The notes below the pieces were generated by a model. That model made no database searches and was not told where the DNA came from. It saw nothing but the letters and a program-made list of their open reading frames with translations. Source: Actinomycetales bacterium (lineage in GTDB: Bacteria; Actinomycetota; Actinomycetes; Actinomycetales; Dermatophilaceae). From it: a stretch of 64,000 nt of DNA. This document shows, one piece after another, positions 38,358 through 47,295 of this stretch. Where the stretch lies: contig JADKAO010000001.1 in assembly GCA_016715285.1 (NCBI GenBank), positions 496,001-560,000 of the forward strand. The letters are read 5' to 3'. Each line of letters begins with the position of its first letter. Positions within the stretch are counted from its first letter, which is position 1. The position numbers were made by a program, and so were the translations under genes.

Positions 38358-39272
38358 ATGCTACACACGCGGTTGGGCCCCAGCGGCCTGCAGGTCTCCG
38401 CATTGGGGCTCGGCACCCGATTGTGGGGTTCCGGTGTCGAAGAGGACATCGCTCGTGACCTCATGACCGCGTTTGTCGAGGGCGGCGGCACTCTCATCGA
38501 CACGTCGCCTGGGTTCGGGCACGGCGCCGCAGAGTCCTGGGTCGGGAGCTTTGTCGGCTCCGTGGCCGCGCGCCAGGATCTCGTGCTCACCACCAAAGCG
38601 GGACTGCGTCGCAAGGGTGATTCGGTGGTGCCAGACGCCTCGCGCAGTTCACTCCTGCGCAGCCTGGACGACTCGCTACGGCGGCTGCGCACTGACTACG
38701 TCGATCTGTTTATCGCCGAGGTCTGGGACCCTCAGGTCCCCCTCGAAGAGACGCTCGAGACCTTGGAGTATGCCGTCCGCAGCGGGAAGGCTCACTACAT
38801 CGGGGTCGGCATGTATGCCGGGTGGCAGCTTGCCCGTGCGGCCACGCTGCAGGAGGCGCGTCGGCTGCCCCTTGTGGCAATCCAGAGCGAGTATTCGCTC
38901 GTGGATCGTCTCGCTGAGGTGGACGTCCTGCCTGCGGCGGTCCATTTGGGTGTTGGGGTGATCGCCTGGGGCGCGCTGGGGCGAGGCGCGCTCACTGGTT
39001 CCTACCGCGGCGCACCGAGCGGGCGGCGGGGGTTGCCAGCGCGTTATGTCGACCCGCACGCGCAAGGCGTCACTGACGCCGTCATCACAGCCGCGAGAGG
39101 GATGCAGGTCACTCCCGCAGAGGTCGCCCTGGCGTGGGTGCACGCCACGACGGGGGTCGATGCCGTCGTCGTCGGTGCTCGATCGGTGGCGCAGGTCAGA
39201 GCAGCGGTTGCCGGAATAGCACTCGTGCTGCCAGAGCAGATCCGATCAGCGCTAACCGACGTGTCCGAGTAG
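38358..39272 (+). CDS. Aldo/keto-reductase-fold protein lacking catalytic Tyr and His
   Basis: 304 residues with a clear AKR TIM barrel: MLHTRLGPSGLQVSALGLGTRLWG, the DT of the catalytic loop (Asp48), LTTKAGL (Lys80) and the VVGARSVAQV NADPH-binding C-terminus. At the tetrad Tyr position the sequence is DTSPGFGHGAAES, placing Phe53 where the catalytic Tyr should be. In DLFIAEVWDP, Glu121 replaces the catalytic His. Two of four tetrad residues are thus changed, so ordinary reductase activity is doubtful; it may bind NADPH for another role. Confidence 0.85.
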   Translation: MLHTRLGPSGLQVSALGLGTRLWGSGVEEDIARDLMTAFVEGGGTLIDTSPGFGHGAAESWVGSFVGSVAARQDLVLTTKAGLRRKGDSVVPDASRSSLLRSLDDSLRRLRTDYVDLFIAEVWDPQVPLEETLETLEYAVRSGKAHYIGVGMYAGWQLARAATLQEARRLPLVAIQSEYSLVDRLAEVDVLPAAVHLGVGVIAWGALGRGALTGSYRGAPSGRRGLPARYVDPHAQGVTDAVITAARGMQVTPAEVALAWVHATTGVDAVVVGARSVAQVRAAVAGIALVLPEQIRSALTDVSE

Positions 39273-39302
39273 CCGAGCCGGGCTCACCGAGAGGCGAGAA
39301 CG

Positions 39303-39713
39303 TCAGCGACCGTCCTCGTCATCCTCGTCTTCATCGTCGTCTTCATCGTCGTCTTCTTCATCGCTGTCGCCATCGTCTTCGTCGTCATCGTCGTCATCCG
39401 ATTCGGATGTGTCGGCTGAGTCATCGTCAGCGTCGTCGAAGACCACATCGTCATCGTCCAGACCGGCATACACACCGTCGTCGTCGAGGTCGTCGGTGCC
39501 GTCGTCATCCAAGTCGCCGTACACCGCAAGTGGAGTGGCGACCTCGGTGGCGAGGAAGAGCGCTTCGTCGTAGTCGTCGAAGGCTTCGGCAAGGGCCTCG
39601 GCGGCAGCGATGACAGCGGCGTCGTCGGGATCGCGCCGGTCAGCAGAGACCTCGAGGTGCCGCTCAAGGGCAGACACGAGCAGGGCGAGGGCAGCGCGCG
39701 GGTCGACGTTCAT
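39303..39713 (-). CDS. Small protein with extreme acidic C-terminal tail
   Basis: From the ATG at 39713, 136 residues. Residues 1-60 form an Ala-rich helical region (NVDPRAALALLVSALERHLEV...AEAFDDYDEALFLATEV). From about residue 72 the chain is mostly Asp and Glu with few other residues (DDDDVVFDDADDDSAD, then almost pure Asp/Glu to EDGR). I know similar actinobacterial proteins only as hypothetical, sometimes misnamed primosomal. The tail could act as a nucleic-acid mimic or bind basic proteins or cations; this is not shown. It lies between the AKR-like and M20 genes. Confidence 0.8.
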   Translation of the reverse strand: MNVDPRAALALLVSALERHLEVSADRRDPDDAAVIAAAEALAEAFDDYDEALFLATEVATPLAVYGDLDDDGTDDLDDDGVYAGLDDDDVVFDDADDDSADTSESDDDDDDEDDGDSDEEDDDEDDDEDEDDEDGR

Positions 39714-39795
39714 GAGACGACGGTATCCGGTCAAGGTCACAAATAGGGACGCGGTGGGTGGAACTGGCCCTGTTCAGACTCGATTCACGACCGGT

Positions 39796-41154
39796 CTAGG
39801 CCCGGTCGAGGAAGTCCCTGAGCACGCGGGCACCGAACCGGAGCGACTCGATCGGCACCCGCTCATCGATGCCGTGGAACATCGGCGCGAAATCGAGGTC
39901 CGCCGGCAACCGCAACGGCGCAAAGCCATATCCGGTGATCCCGAGGCGGTTGAGGGACTTGTTGTCGGTGCCTCCCGACAGGCAATAGGGCAGCACGTGA
40001 GCGGTCGGGTCCTCAGCGCGCAGCGACTGCTTCATCGCCTCGACGAGCGAGCCCGAGAAGGGCGCGTCGAGGGCGATGTCCCGGTGGACGACCTCGACCT
40101 CCACGTGCTCCCCTGCCAGTTCACGAATGGTGTCGAGCAACTGCTCCTCATGACCCGGCAGGAATCGGCAATCGATTGCGGCAGTAGCAGTTTGCGGGAT
40201 GACATTGTGCTTGTACCCCGCCGACAGCATGGTTGCGTTGGCCGTGTCCTGGAGTGTCCCCCGCACGAAGCCAGCCGCTCCCCCGAGATGCGCGAGCAGG
40301 TCGTCTGGCGACACCTCAGGCGCGTGGACGGCATACCCCGTGCCGGTGATGTCGGAGAGCCCATCGAGCAGGGCGCGGACGGACGCGATGTACTCCTTGG
40401 GCCACACGTGGTTGTCGATCCGCGCGAGCGCGTGGGCGAGCCGGACGACCGCGTTGGCGTCAGTGGGCACCGAGCCGTGACCGGCCCGACCGTGCGCGTG
40501 CAGGCGTAGCCACAGGATGCCTTTCTCGGCCGTCTGGAGCAGATAGGCCCGCACGGGCTCTCCGGTATGCCGTGCCGGCACCGTGACGCTGTAGCCGCCG
40601 ACCTCGCTGACCGCCTCGGTCGCCCCCTCAAACCACTCTGGGTGGTGGTCGGCGACCCAGCGCGATCCCCACACACCGCCGGCCTCCTCGTCGGCAAAGA
40701 ACGCGAAAGTCGTTGTCCGGGCGGGCTTTGCCCCGGTGCGAGCGAGGTCACGGATCGCGGCGAGCATCATCGCGTCCATGTCTTTCATGTCCACGGCGCC
40801 GCGGCCCCAGATGCACCCGTCGTGTTCCTCAGCGGCGAAAGGGTCGACCTGCCAATCGGGCGCATGAGCAGGCACGACGTCGGTGTGGCCGTGGACGACG
40901 AGCCCCGGCCGATTCGGATCGTGGCCCTCGATGCGCACCATGAGCGAGGCTCGACCGGGCTGGCTCTCGACGAGAACGGGGTCGAGGCCGACCTCTTGCA
41001 GTCGCCCCACGATGTAGTCCGCCGCCTCGCGCTCCCCCGGGTCGGCGCGATCGCCGTAGTTGACCGACGGGATGCGGATGAGGTCGGCGCACAGCTGCGC
41101 AACCTCGTCTTCGGGCAGGACACGCGGGCTGGAGTCTGCGGTCATGGTGATCAA
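39796..41154 (-). CDS. M20/M25/M40 zinc peptidase or deacylase
   Basis: 452 residues. Metal and catalytic residues appear in GLVVHGHTDVVPAH (His and Asp), GRGAVDMKDMDAMML (bridging Asp), FFADEEAGGVWGSRW (catalytic Glu and metal Glu) and a late C-terminal His in PMFHGIDERVPIES. The lid domain is intact. Annotation as dipeptidase or DapE-like cannot be settled by sequence; in M. tuberculosis the related gene in the same neighbourhood is dapE2 (Rv2141c). Ends near an inverted, low-motif stretch at 39.7-39.8 kb. Confidence 0.92.
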   Translation of the reverse strand: MITMTADSSPRVLPEDEVAQLCADLIRIPSVNYGDRADPGEREAADYIVGRLQEVGLDPVLVESQPGRASLMVRIEGHDPNRPGLVVHGHTDVVPAHAPDWQVDPFAAEEHDGCIWGRGAVDMKDMDAMMLAAIRDLARTGAKPARTTTFAFFADEEAGGVWGSRWVADHHPEWFEGATEAVSEVGGYSVTVPARHTGEPVRAYLLQTAEKGILWLRLHAHGRAGHGSVPTDANAVVRLAHALARIDNHVWPKEYIASVRALLDGLSDITGTGYAVHAPEVSPDDLLAHLGGAAGFVRGTLQDTANATMLSAGYKHNVIPQTATAAIDCRFLPGHEEQLLDTIRELAGEHVEVEVVHRDIALDAPFSGSLVEAMKQSLRAEDPTAHVLPYCLSGGTDNKSLNRLGITGYGFAPLRLPADLDFAPMFHGIDERVPIESLRFGARVLRDFLDRA

Positions 41155-41305
41155 CCTAACTCCCCGACTGAGTGAGGTGTAAGCCGTGCCTCGGCCCGCC
41201 TGGCCGCTGTCGAGAGGCTGGCGCTACCAGTTCGTGCGGGCGGTGTCGGCCGTGCTATCGTTCCGGCTCGCGAGGGCACGCATGAGCAGGCCCAAAGCAC
41301 ACCTC

Positions 41306-41388
41306 GTCCGGGTGGCGGAATGGCAGACGCGCTAGCTTGAGGTGCTAGTGCCCTAACGGGCATGGGGGTTCAAGTCCCCCTCCGGACA
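41306..41388 (+). tRNA. tRNA-Leu, anticodon GAG
   Basis: The acceptor stem GTCCGGG pairs with TCCGGAC (one G-U). D-arm, anticodon stem CTAGC/GCTAG with loop TTGAGGT (anticodon GAG), a long variable arm (tgccc-taac-gggca) and T-arm with GTTCAAGTC are present, all typical of leucine type II tRNA. It reads CUC/CUU. The 3' end continues ACCG rather than ACCA, so CCA is not fully encoded and must be added. No repeat of its 3' end is seen nearby. Confidence 0.95.
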
Positions 41389-41424
41389 CCGATGGACCAC
41401 GTTCTCAGCGGCTCGAGAAAACCC

Positions 41425-42960
41425 TCAATGGCTCCGCGAGCGACTGAAGTAGACCACTCCGGGCTGGGTATGACCCAAGATCTCGGGCACGGTCACGAAC
41501 ACAAACCCGCGAGCCCTCAGTGCTGCGATGAGGCCTGGAGCCGCGTCTACGGTCGTGGGGTGCACGTCGTGCATCAAGATGATCGATCCTGGCCGCACCG
41601 CAGCGAGGGCACGCTCGGTCGTAACTGCTGCCGACCGGTTGCGCCAGTCCTCAGTGTCGACATCCCACCAAATGATCGGCATACCGAGGGTCCGCGTTTG
41701 CTCGTCGTAGGCGCCATACGGCGGCCGCATGAGGGTTGGCCTCATTCCTGTCAGCGAAGCGACCAGATCGCCCGTCGACCCGAGCTCCGTTCGGGATTCG
41801 GCCTGGGTCAGGCGGCGCATATCACGGTGGCTCCAGGTGTGGTTGCCGATCGCCATACCCATGGCAGCCTCCCGGCGCAGTGCATCGGGGTATGCCGTGA
41901 CCGACCGACCCAGCACGAAGAACGTGGCCTTCACGTTGGCGGCAGCGAGGGTGTCGAGCAGGCGATCGGTATAGGGACCCGGCCCATCGTCGTAGGTCAA
42001 CGCGACGCAGGGCACGGTCGCGCAGTCGACGGGCGTCTTCGGCCCGGCAAGCATCTTCGGCACTGCGGGTGCGGTGGGGGGAGGCGCGGTGGGCACGGCT
42101 GTGACCGTGGGATGAGCCGTTGGCACCGGAGGCGGCACAGACGGTGTGGAGGACGCGGGTGGGGCGGCATACGGCTTGCCGCTGTTCAGTGAAGCGAGGA
42201 CATTGAGCCCGCGCGGCGAGAGCGCGGGCCGCACCTGGAGTGCTGGCAGCGTCACATGGACCAGGTCTCCGCGAGCAGGCAAGGTCACCTCAAGGTCACC
42301 CTGGGCAGTCAGGATGGCGCTCGACATGAGCACGTCGGCTGAGTCATTACTCAGATCGCGATCCGGGTATGCCGACCTGGCGGCCGCAGCGGCTGCGGAG
42401 CTGATCGCTGACACCGCAGTGGTGTCGACCAACTCCCCGCCAGACCAGGCTTCGTCTCGCTCGACGTTCGCATAGAAGACTGCTGTCATCGTGCGAGCCT
42501 GGCCCGAACCGAACTGCTGGGATCTCATCCGTACCCCAACGACAGCGTCGTGGGCCTGGATGATGTCTCCGTCGATAGCTAGCTCCGGTGGGCGGAGCCC
42601 CCCGGGCGTGGTTTCCCGAAGGAATCTTTGCTCCTGCGCGCGCGCCCATCGGTCCAGGAGCGCGCTTAACGACGTCGCATTCGGGACTCGGGGCCAACTA
42701 ACGCTGACGGGCCGGTTGACGTCGAGCGACACTTGTCGCTCCATGACAACCCCCGGGATCGCGACGGCATCAGACCCGGTGACAGCTGCTGGCTTCGCTG
42801 TGACGGCCGCGGTCGTGAGCGTCGCTGCCTGGAGTGAAGTTGGTGTCGGCTCCGGTCGGCTGCTTGCGATGGACAACTCGGGACGCTGCGTCGAGGGCAC
42901 GATGAGGGCCGCACCGCCGGCCAGCGATGCGACGAGGAGCACCCGAGTAAACCGTCGCAC
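41425..42960 (-). CDS. Secreted polysaccharide deacetylase (NodB homology domain)
   Basis: 511 residues with an N-terminal signal sequence (RRFTRVLLVASLAGGAALIV). Residues about 30-260 form an extracytoplasmic region I do not recognise. A Pro/Thr/Ala-rich linker (about 270-315) follows, then a NodB deacetylase domain (about 320-500): TYDDGPGP with catalytic Asp, NHTWSH with zinc histidines, RPPYGAYD, WWDVDTEDW and ILMHDVH. It probably removes acetyl groups from peptidoglycan or another envelope polysaccharide. It lies downstream of the arginase gene and upstream of the tRNA. Confidence 0.92.
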   Translation of the reverse strand: MRRFTRVLLVASLAGGAALIVPSTQRPELSIASSRPEPTPTSLQAATLTTAAVTAKPAAVTGSDAVAIPGVVMERQVSLDVNRPVSVSWPRVPNATSLSALLDRWARAQEQRFLRETTPGGLRPPELAIDGDIIQAHDAVVGVRMRSQQFGSGQARTMTAVFYANVERDEAWSGGELVDTTAVSAISSAAAAAARSAYPDRDLSNDSADVLMSSAILTAQGDLEVTLPARGDLVHVTLPALQVRPALSPRGLNVLASLNSGKPYAAPPASSTPSVPPPVPTAHPTVTAVPTAPPPTAPAVPKMLAGPKTPVDCATVPCVALTYDDGPGPYTDRLLDTLAAANVKATFFVLGRSVTAYPDALRREAAMGMAIGNHTWSHRDMRRLTQAESRTELGSTGDLVASLTGMRPTLMRPPYGAYDEQTRTLGMPIIWWDVDTEDWRNRSAAVTTERALAAVRPGSIILMHDVHPTTVDAAPGLIAALRARGFVFVTVPEILGHTQPGVVYFSRSRSH

Positions 42961-43026
42961 GAGCGGGATCCTAGAGAGGCGACTGCTCCATTTTGCGGCG
43001 GCACACCGGCTGCGGCTGCGAAAACC

Positions 43027-43968
43027 TCAGCCCGCGGGCGTTCCTTTGAGCCGCAACAGTGTGCTCTTGCCAAACATGGATTCCACCAAATCGGTCGCGA
43101 CTTCTGCGGTGCGATTGGCTTGGTCGCATGCCGGATTGAGTTCCATCACGTCAACGGACCCCAGGAGGCCAGTGTCGGCGATCATCTCCATGCACAGCTG
43201 CGCCTCGCGGTAGGTGGGCCCGCCCAGCACGGTTGTGCCCACACCTGGGGCAATTTCTGGGTCGAGGAAATCGACGTCGAAGCTGACATGAAGATGGGTA
43301 TCGGCGTCCAGATCCGCCAATGCTTTCCGCATCGTCTTACGCATGCCAGCCTCATCGATTTGCCGCATGTCAAATACTGTGAGGCCGTCTTCGTGGATGA
43401 GTCGCTTTTCGTCCGCATCGACCGATCGAATCCCGACTTGCCGCACCACGTCCGCCTCGATGGCCGGGCGGTGTCCCCCGATGCCCGTCAGCGCATCAGG
43501 TCCGTTGCCGCGCAGGATGGACACAGGCATACCGTGGATATTGCCCGTGGGAGTGGTGCGCAGGGTGTTGAAGTCCGCGTGAGCGTCGAGCCACAGCACC
43601 CGCAGCCGTTTGCCGACCGACCGGCAGTAGCGCGCAACAGCGCTGATCGAGCCAATCGCGAGGCAATGGTCGCCGCCCAAGAGGATCGGCAAGTGCCCAC
43701 CTGACAAGGACTCGAAGACGGCCTCGTGGACGGCTTCATTCCAGGCGACGACCTCGGCGAGGTGCCGATATCCGTCGACCGGGGGCAGCCAGGGGTTCGG
43801 CGGACCGGCGAGGTTGCCGCAGTCCTGGACCTCAAGGCCGACTTCGGCGAGCCCTTCGTGGATGCCGGCAACACGCATTGCTTCAGGACCCATGGACGAG
43901 CCGCGGTGTGCCGCGCCGACGTCAGTGGGGGCGCCGATGAGGTCGACGATCTTCGTGGGGATAGTCAC
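43027..43968 (-). CDS. rocF: Arginase/ureohydrolase family protein
   Basis: 313 residues. The dinuclear manganese site is complete: GGDHCLAIG (His), WLDAHADFN (Asp-x-His-x-Asp) and SFDVDFLDP (two Asp). PTDVGAAHRGSSMGPEAMR at the start and MELNPACD near the end match arginase itself rather than agmatinase. It hydrolyses arginine to ornithine and urea. The gene lies 12 bp after the trmH-like gene on the same strand. Confidence 0.92.
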   Translation of the reverse strand: MTIPTKIVDLIGAPTDVGAAHRGSSMGPEAMRVAGIHEGLAEVGLEVQDCGNLAGPPNPWLPPVDGYRHLAEVVAWNEAVHEAVFESLSGGHLPILLGGDHCLAIGSISAVARYCRSVGKRLRVLWLDAHADFNTLRTTPTGNIHGMPVSILRGNGPDALTGIGGHRPAIEADVVRQVGIRSVDADEKRLIHEDGLTVFDMRQIDEAGMRKTMRKALADLDADTHLHVSFDVDFLDPEIAPGVGTTVLGGPTYREAQLCMEMIADTGLLGSVDVMELNPACDQANRTAEVATDLVESMFGKSTLLRLKGTPAG

Positions 43969-43980
43969 GAGAGGTCATCT

Positions 43981-44855
43981 TCACACGTCAACGGGCAACG
44001 GACGAACCGGCAGCTGGCTTGGCACCCGGAGCGCCCACATCGCCACCGCGCTCGCCGCGGCGACATTAAGTGAGTCGACACCGCCCGCCATGGGGATCCG
44101 GACCTCGAAGTCACAGGCAGCGACCGTATGCCGTGACAGCCCGTCTCCCTCGGTGCCGAGGACCACGGCGAGTCTCTCCGGAGGGTGCGCCGCGACGGCA
44201 TCGAGGTCGCGCGCGCGGTCGCCCAACCCAAAAGCAGCGATCGTGAAGCCAGCAGCCCGGAGCTCGTCAAGCGCTCTTGGCCACGGAGCGATCCGCGTCC
44301 ACGGAACCTGGAAGACAGTGCCCATCGAGACGCGAATCGCCCTGCGATAGAACGGATCTGCGCAGCGGGGCGTCACGAGGACAGCATCCACGCCGAGCGC
44401 TGCGGCGCTCCTAAAGATGGCGCCAACGTTGGTGTGGTCGACGATGTCCTCAAGGATGACAACCCGCCGGGCATCGGCCAGCACTGTCGCTACCTCGGGC
44501 AGGGTCGGGCGTGACATCGCAGCGAGGGCTCCGCGGTGGACATGGAATCCCGTGATCGATTCGAGGACCGGCGCCTCCCCCACAAACACCGGTATGCCGT
44601 CCGCCACCGCTTGGGCAACAACGTCACCGAGGTCGGTCAGCCAGCGCGGGGCCATGAGTAGCGATCGCATCTGATGGTCAGCAGTGAGTGCGCGCCGGAT
44701 GACCTTTTCGGACTCGGCGATATAGACCCCAGCTCGGGTTCCGCCTTGCGGCGCAACGCAACGTCGGTCAGCCCGACGTAATCGGCCAGACGTGGGTCTG
44801 CTGGCCCAGCCAGCCATGAGACCCCTTGCGGGAGGTCGACAGGTGGGTGATTCAC
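43981..44855 (-). CDS. TrmH-family RNA methyltransferase (SpoU type), one apparent frameshift
   Basis: SPOUT RNA 2'-O-methyltransferase. The N-terminus reads from the GTG at 44855 (NHPPVDLPQGVSWLAGPADPRLADYVGLTDVALRRKAEPEL) through one frame. The rest (GVYIAESEKVIRRALTADHQ to the end) is in another. One base added at the CCCC run 44727-44730 joins them. SPOUT motifs EDIVDHTNVGAIFRSA, VLGTEGDGLS and MAGGVDSLNVAAA (deep trefoil knot) are intact. The GTG overlaps the tauE stop as GTGA. Target RNA unknown. Confidence 0.9.
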
Positions 44856-45625
44856 GACCACCACACCATCTTGGCGATAGCGATCAGGCCCACTAGGACG
44901 ATCACCGCGCGCAGGGCAACCGGGGGCAGCCGACGGCCGATTCGGGCGCCGAGAAGTCCACCGATAAGCGAGCCGATCGCCACGAGCGCTGCCGCGACCC
45001 AGTTGATGTGCTCACGCGCAAAGATGATAAACGCCGCTGCCGCAACAAGATTGACCGAAGTGACGAGGACGTTCTTGAACCCCGTCAGTCGTTGCAGCGA
45101 CTCGGCAGACAATGCCGAGAAGAGCCCCATCAGCAAAACACCCTGCGCGGCACCGAAATACCCGCCGTACATGCCTCCGAGCAGCACACCCGCTCGGAGC
45201 GCTGGGCGGTGCCAGGACGGCATACTCCCCTGGGCCGCAGCGCCTTTGGCGACCTGAGCTTGCAACCGTGGCCCGACGAGGACGAGGACAAGCGCGAGCG
45301 TGATGAGGACGGGAACGACCGCGCGGAAGGCCGCGGGAGGGAGGACGAGCAGGAGAGCCGCGCCAATCAACGACCCGACGATCGAGAGCGGCAAGAGCTG
45401 TCGCAGAAGCGGCGAGGTGCCGCGCAGCTCACGACGATAGCCCCAGCTTGCGCTGAGTCCCCCCGCGACCAGGCCGACGTTGTTGCTCACGTTGGCGGCC
45501 AGCGGCGGCAGCCCGAGGAAGACGAGCGTAGGGAAAGTGATCAGCGTCCCCGACCCGACGATCGAGTTGATGGTGCCGGCGCCGATGCCCGCGATGACGA
45601 TGAGGACAGCGTCGATCGCGGGCAC
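44852..45625 (-). CDS. TauE/SafE-family sulfite/sulfur exporter-like membrane protein
   Basis: 257 residues with about eight hydrophobic helices. The family motif GAGTINSIVGSGTLITFPTL is near the N-terminus, and the inverted-topology second half repeats the pattern (GGMYGGYFGAAQGVLLMGL). Likely exports sulfite, sulfoacetate or a related anion; substrate unproven. Its stop overlaps the trmH-like start, and it lies about 20 bp downstream of an SPFH gene on the same strand. Confidence 0.9.
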   Translation of the reverse strand: MPAIDAVLIVIAGIGAGTINSIVGSGTLITFPTLVFLGLPPLAANVSNNVGLVAGGLSASWGYRRELRGTSPLLRQLLPLSIVGSLIGAALLLVLPPAAFRAVVPVLITLALVLVLVGPRLQAQVAKGAAAQGSMPSWHRPALRAGVLLGGMYGGYFGAAQGVLLMGLFSALSAESLQRLTGFKNVLVTSVNLVAAAAFIIFAREHINWVAAALVAIGSLIGGLLGARIGRRLPPVALRAVIVLVGLIAIAKMVWWS

Positions 45626-45645
45626 CGGATCAGACTACTTCGAGG

Positions 45646-46680
45646 TCAGGCAGACGGCGTTTCAGTTTCGGGTCGTTGGGCGCGCCAGGTCTCGACGACG
45701 TCTTCGGGGGCCTGGCTCGTGCGCTCAATCGGCGGGTATGCCGTAGGCGGCACAGGAGCACGTGGCGCGGTAACGCTGGCCTTCGTGGCGCCGGGGTCAG
45801 CCGGGGTCCCGCCGAGCGCGGAGGAGATCCCGCGGAGGGCATCGGTGAGTTCGGACGGGATGATCCACATCTTGTTGGCGTCGCCGCGGGCCATCTGCGG
45901 GAGGACCTGGAGGTATTGATAGGCCAGCAGCTCCTGGGTGGGCTGACCACGGTGAATCGCCTCGAAGACTTCTTCGATCGCCTGGGCCTGACCGCGAGCT
46001 TCGAGGACCCGAGCCTGCGCCGAGCCTTCGGCGCGGAGGATCTGTGATTCCTTCTCACCCTGAGCGGTGAGGATGGCGGACTGCTTGGTGGCTTCGGCCG
46101 TCAGGATCGCAGCGCGCTTGTCGCGCTCGGCGCGCATCTGCTTTTCCATCGAGTCTTGGACCGAGTGGGGCGGGTCAATTGCCTTGAGTTCGACCCGGTT
46201 GACTCGAATCCCCCAGCGACCCGTTTCTTGGTCGAGGACGCCACGCAGCTGACCGTTGATCTGGTCACGCGAGGTCAGCGTCTCCTCCAGGTCGAGCGAC
46301 CCGATGACGTTACGGAGCGTGGTGACCGTGAGCTGCTCAATACCTTGGATGAAGTTCGCGATCTCGTACACCGCGGACTTGGCATCGGTCACCGTGTAGT
46401 AGATGACCGTGTCAATGGACACCACGAGGTTGTCCGAGGTGATCACCGGCTGCGGGGGGAAGGTCACAACCTGCTCGCGCAGATCGATTGCGGCCCGCGG
46501 CTTGTCGATGAATGGGACGAGAATGTGCATGCCGTCGTCCAACGTCCGCGAATAGCTCCCTAGTCGCTCAATGATCACCGCCGTCTGCTGCGGGACGATG
46601 CGCACGGTGCGGTAGAGCGCAGTAATTACGAAAAGCAAGAGCGCCGCGAGAACGACGAGGGTGACGATATTGCCCGGCAT
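45646..46680 (-). CDS. SPFH/Band 7 membrane protein (stomatin/QmcA-like)
   Basis: 344 residues: one N-terminal membrane helix (about 4-22), the SPFH domain (about 25-200, with VPQQTAVIIERLGSYSRTLDDGMHILVPFID), then an Ala/Glu-rich coiled coil (about 170-250, RAERDKRAAILTAEATKQSAI) used for oligomerisation, and a Pro-rich tail. Stomatin-like proteins organise membrane domains and proteases. It lies just downstream of a second, shorter SPFH gene and an NfeD gene, the common NfeD-SPFH partnership. Confidence 0.92.
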   Translation of the reverse strand: MPGNIVTLVVLAALLLFVITALYRTVRIVPQQTAVIIERLGSYSRTLDDGMHILVPFIDKPRAAIDLREQVVTFPPQPVITSDNLVVSIDTVIYYTVTDAKSAVYEIANFIQGIEQLTVTTLRNVIGSLDLEETLTSRDQINGQLRGVLDQETGRWGIRVNRVELKAIDPPHSVQDSMEKQMRAERDKRAAILTAEATKQSAILTAQGEKESQILRAEGSAQARVLEARGQAQAIEEVFEAIHRGQPTQELLAYQYLQVLPQMARGDANKMWIIPSELTDALRGISSALGGTPADPGATKASVTAPRAPVPPTAYPPIERTSQAPEDVVETWRAQRPETETPSA

Positions 46681-46741
46681 GGTTTCCTCCGAGGGAGAAG
46701 CGTGATGGAGCGGAATGAGTGCAGATGGTGCGAGTTCGGCG

Positions 46742-47275
46742 CTAGTAGGGACGGTCGTGAACCTGGATATCCTGTGGCCCCGTGATCCTGGTCATGGCAA
46801 ATCGATTGATCTGGATCCCCCATGACGTCACGACCTCGTTCGTGTGGCTCCGGATGAGTCCGTCGATCTCGTGAAACGAGGAGGTGATGTCATCGAGTAT
46901 CCGGAGACCGAGGAAATGGCGCAGGGAGGTGAGCGCGGCCATGCGGGTGGCTTCGACGTGATCGCTAACCTGGTATGCCGCGGCAACCGGGTCGACAACA
47001 CTGGCCCACATTTGTGCCTCAACAGTGCTCAACAGACTGTCCGCGAGGATGATTGGCTCGTGGAAATGGACCTGCCACTCTTTCAGGTCGATGTCCTCGC
47101 GTTTACGCTCGATGATCGGCAGGAGAAAGTGCACGCCCGGCGACAGGGTGCGCGAATAGGCCCCGAGTCGCTCAATGATCCGGGCAGTCTGCATTGGCAC
47201 TACCTGGACCCGTTTGAAGAGGTACAGCGCCAACACCACGAAGAGAAGGGCCACCCAGACGGCGCCGCGCATCAC
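46742..47275 (-). CDS. Truncated SPFH/Band 7 domain protein
   Basis: 177 residues. It has the membrane helix (about 5-20) and SPFH domain (VPMQTARIIERLGAYSRTLSPGVHFLLPIIERKRED) but stops after TGPQDIQVHDRPY. The coiled coil and C-terminus that follow in the neighbouring copy (45646-46680) are missing. The stop is intrinsic: only about 60 bp separate it from the next start, so no lost frame explains it. The two proteins clearly share origin, especially over the first 60 residues. A hetero-oligomer with the long copy is plausible. Confidence 0.85.
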   Translation of the reverse strand: MMRGAVWVALLFVVLALYLFKRVQVVPMQTARIIERLGAYSRTLSPGVHFLLPIIERKREDIDLKEWQVHFHEPIILADSLLSTVEAQMWASVVDPVAAAYQVSDHVEATRMAALTSLRHFLGLRILDDITSSFHEIDGLIRSHTNEVVTSWGIQINRFAMTRITGPQDIQVHDRPY

Positions 47276-47295
47276 GAACTCCCGGTACTCATGCG

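Noticed and set aside
39303..39490. Repetitive tcgtcatcgtc sequence looking like a satellite or CRISPR-like array
   Set aside because: It is the antisense of Asp/Glu codons in one coding gene; there are no spacers or regular repeat length.
41306..41400. Phage/plasmid attachment site at tRNA-Leu
   Set aside because: No integrase gene and no nearby repeat of the tRNA 3' end.
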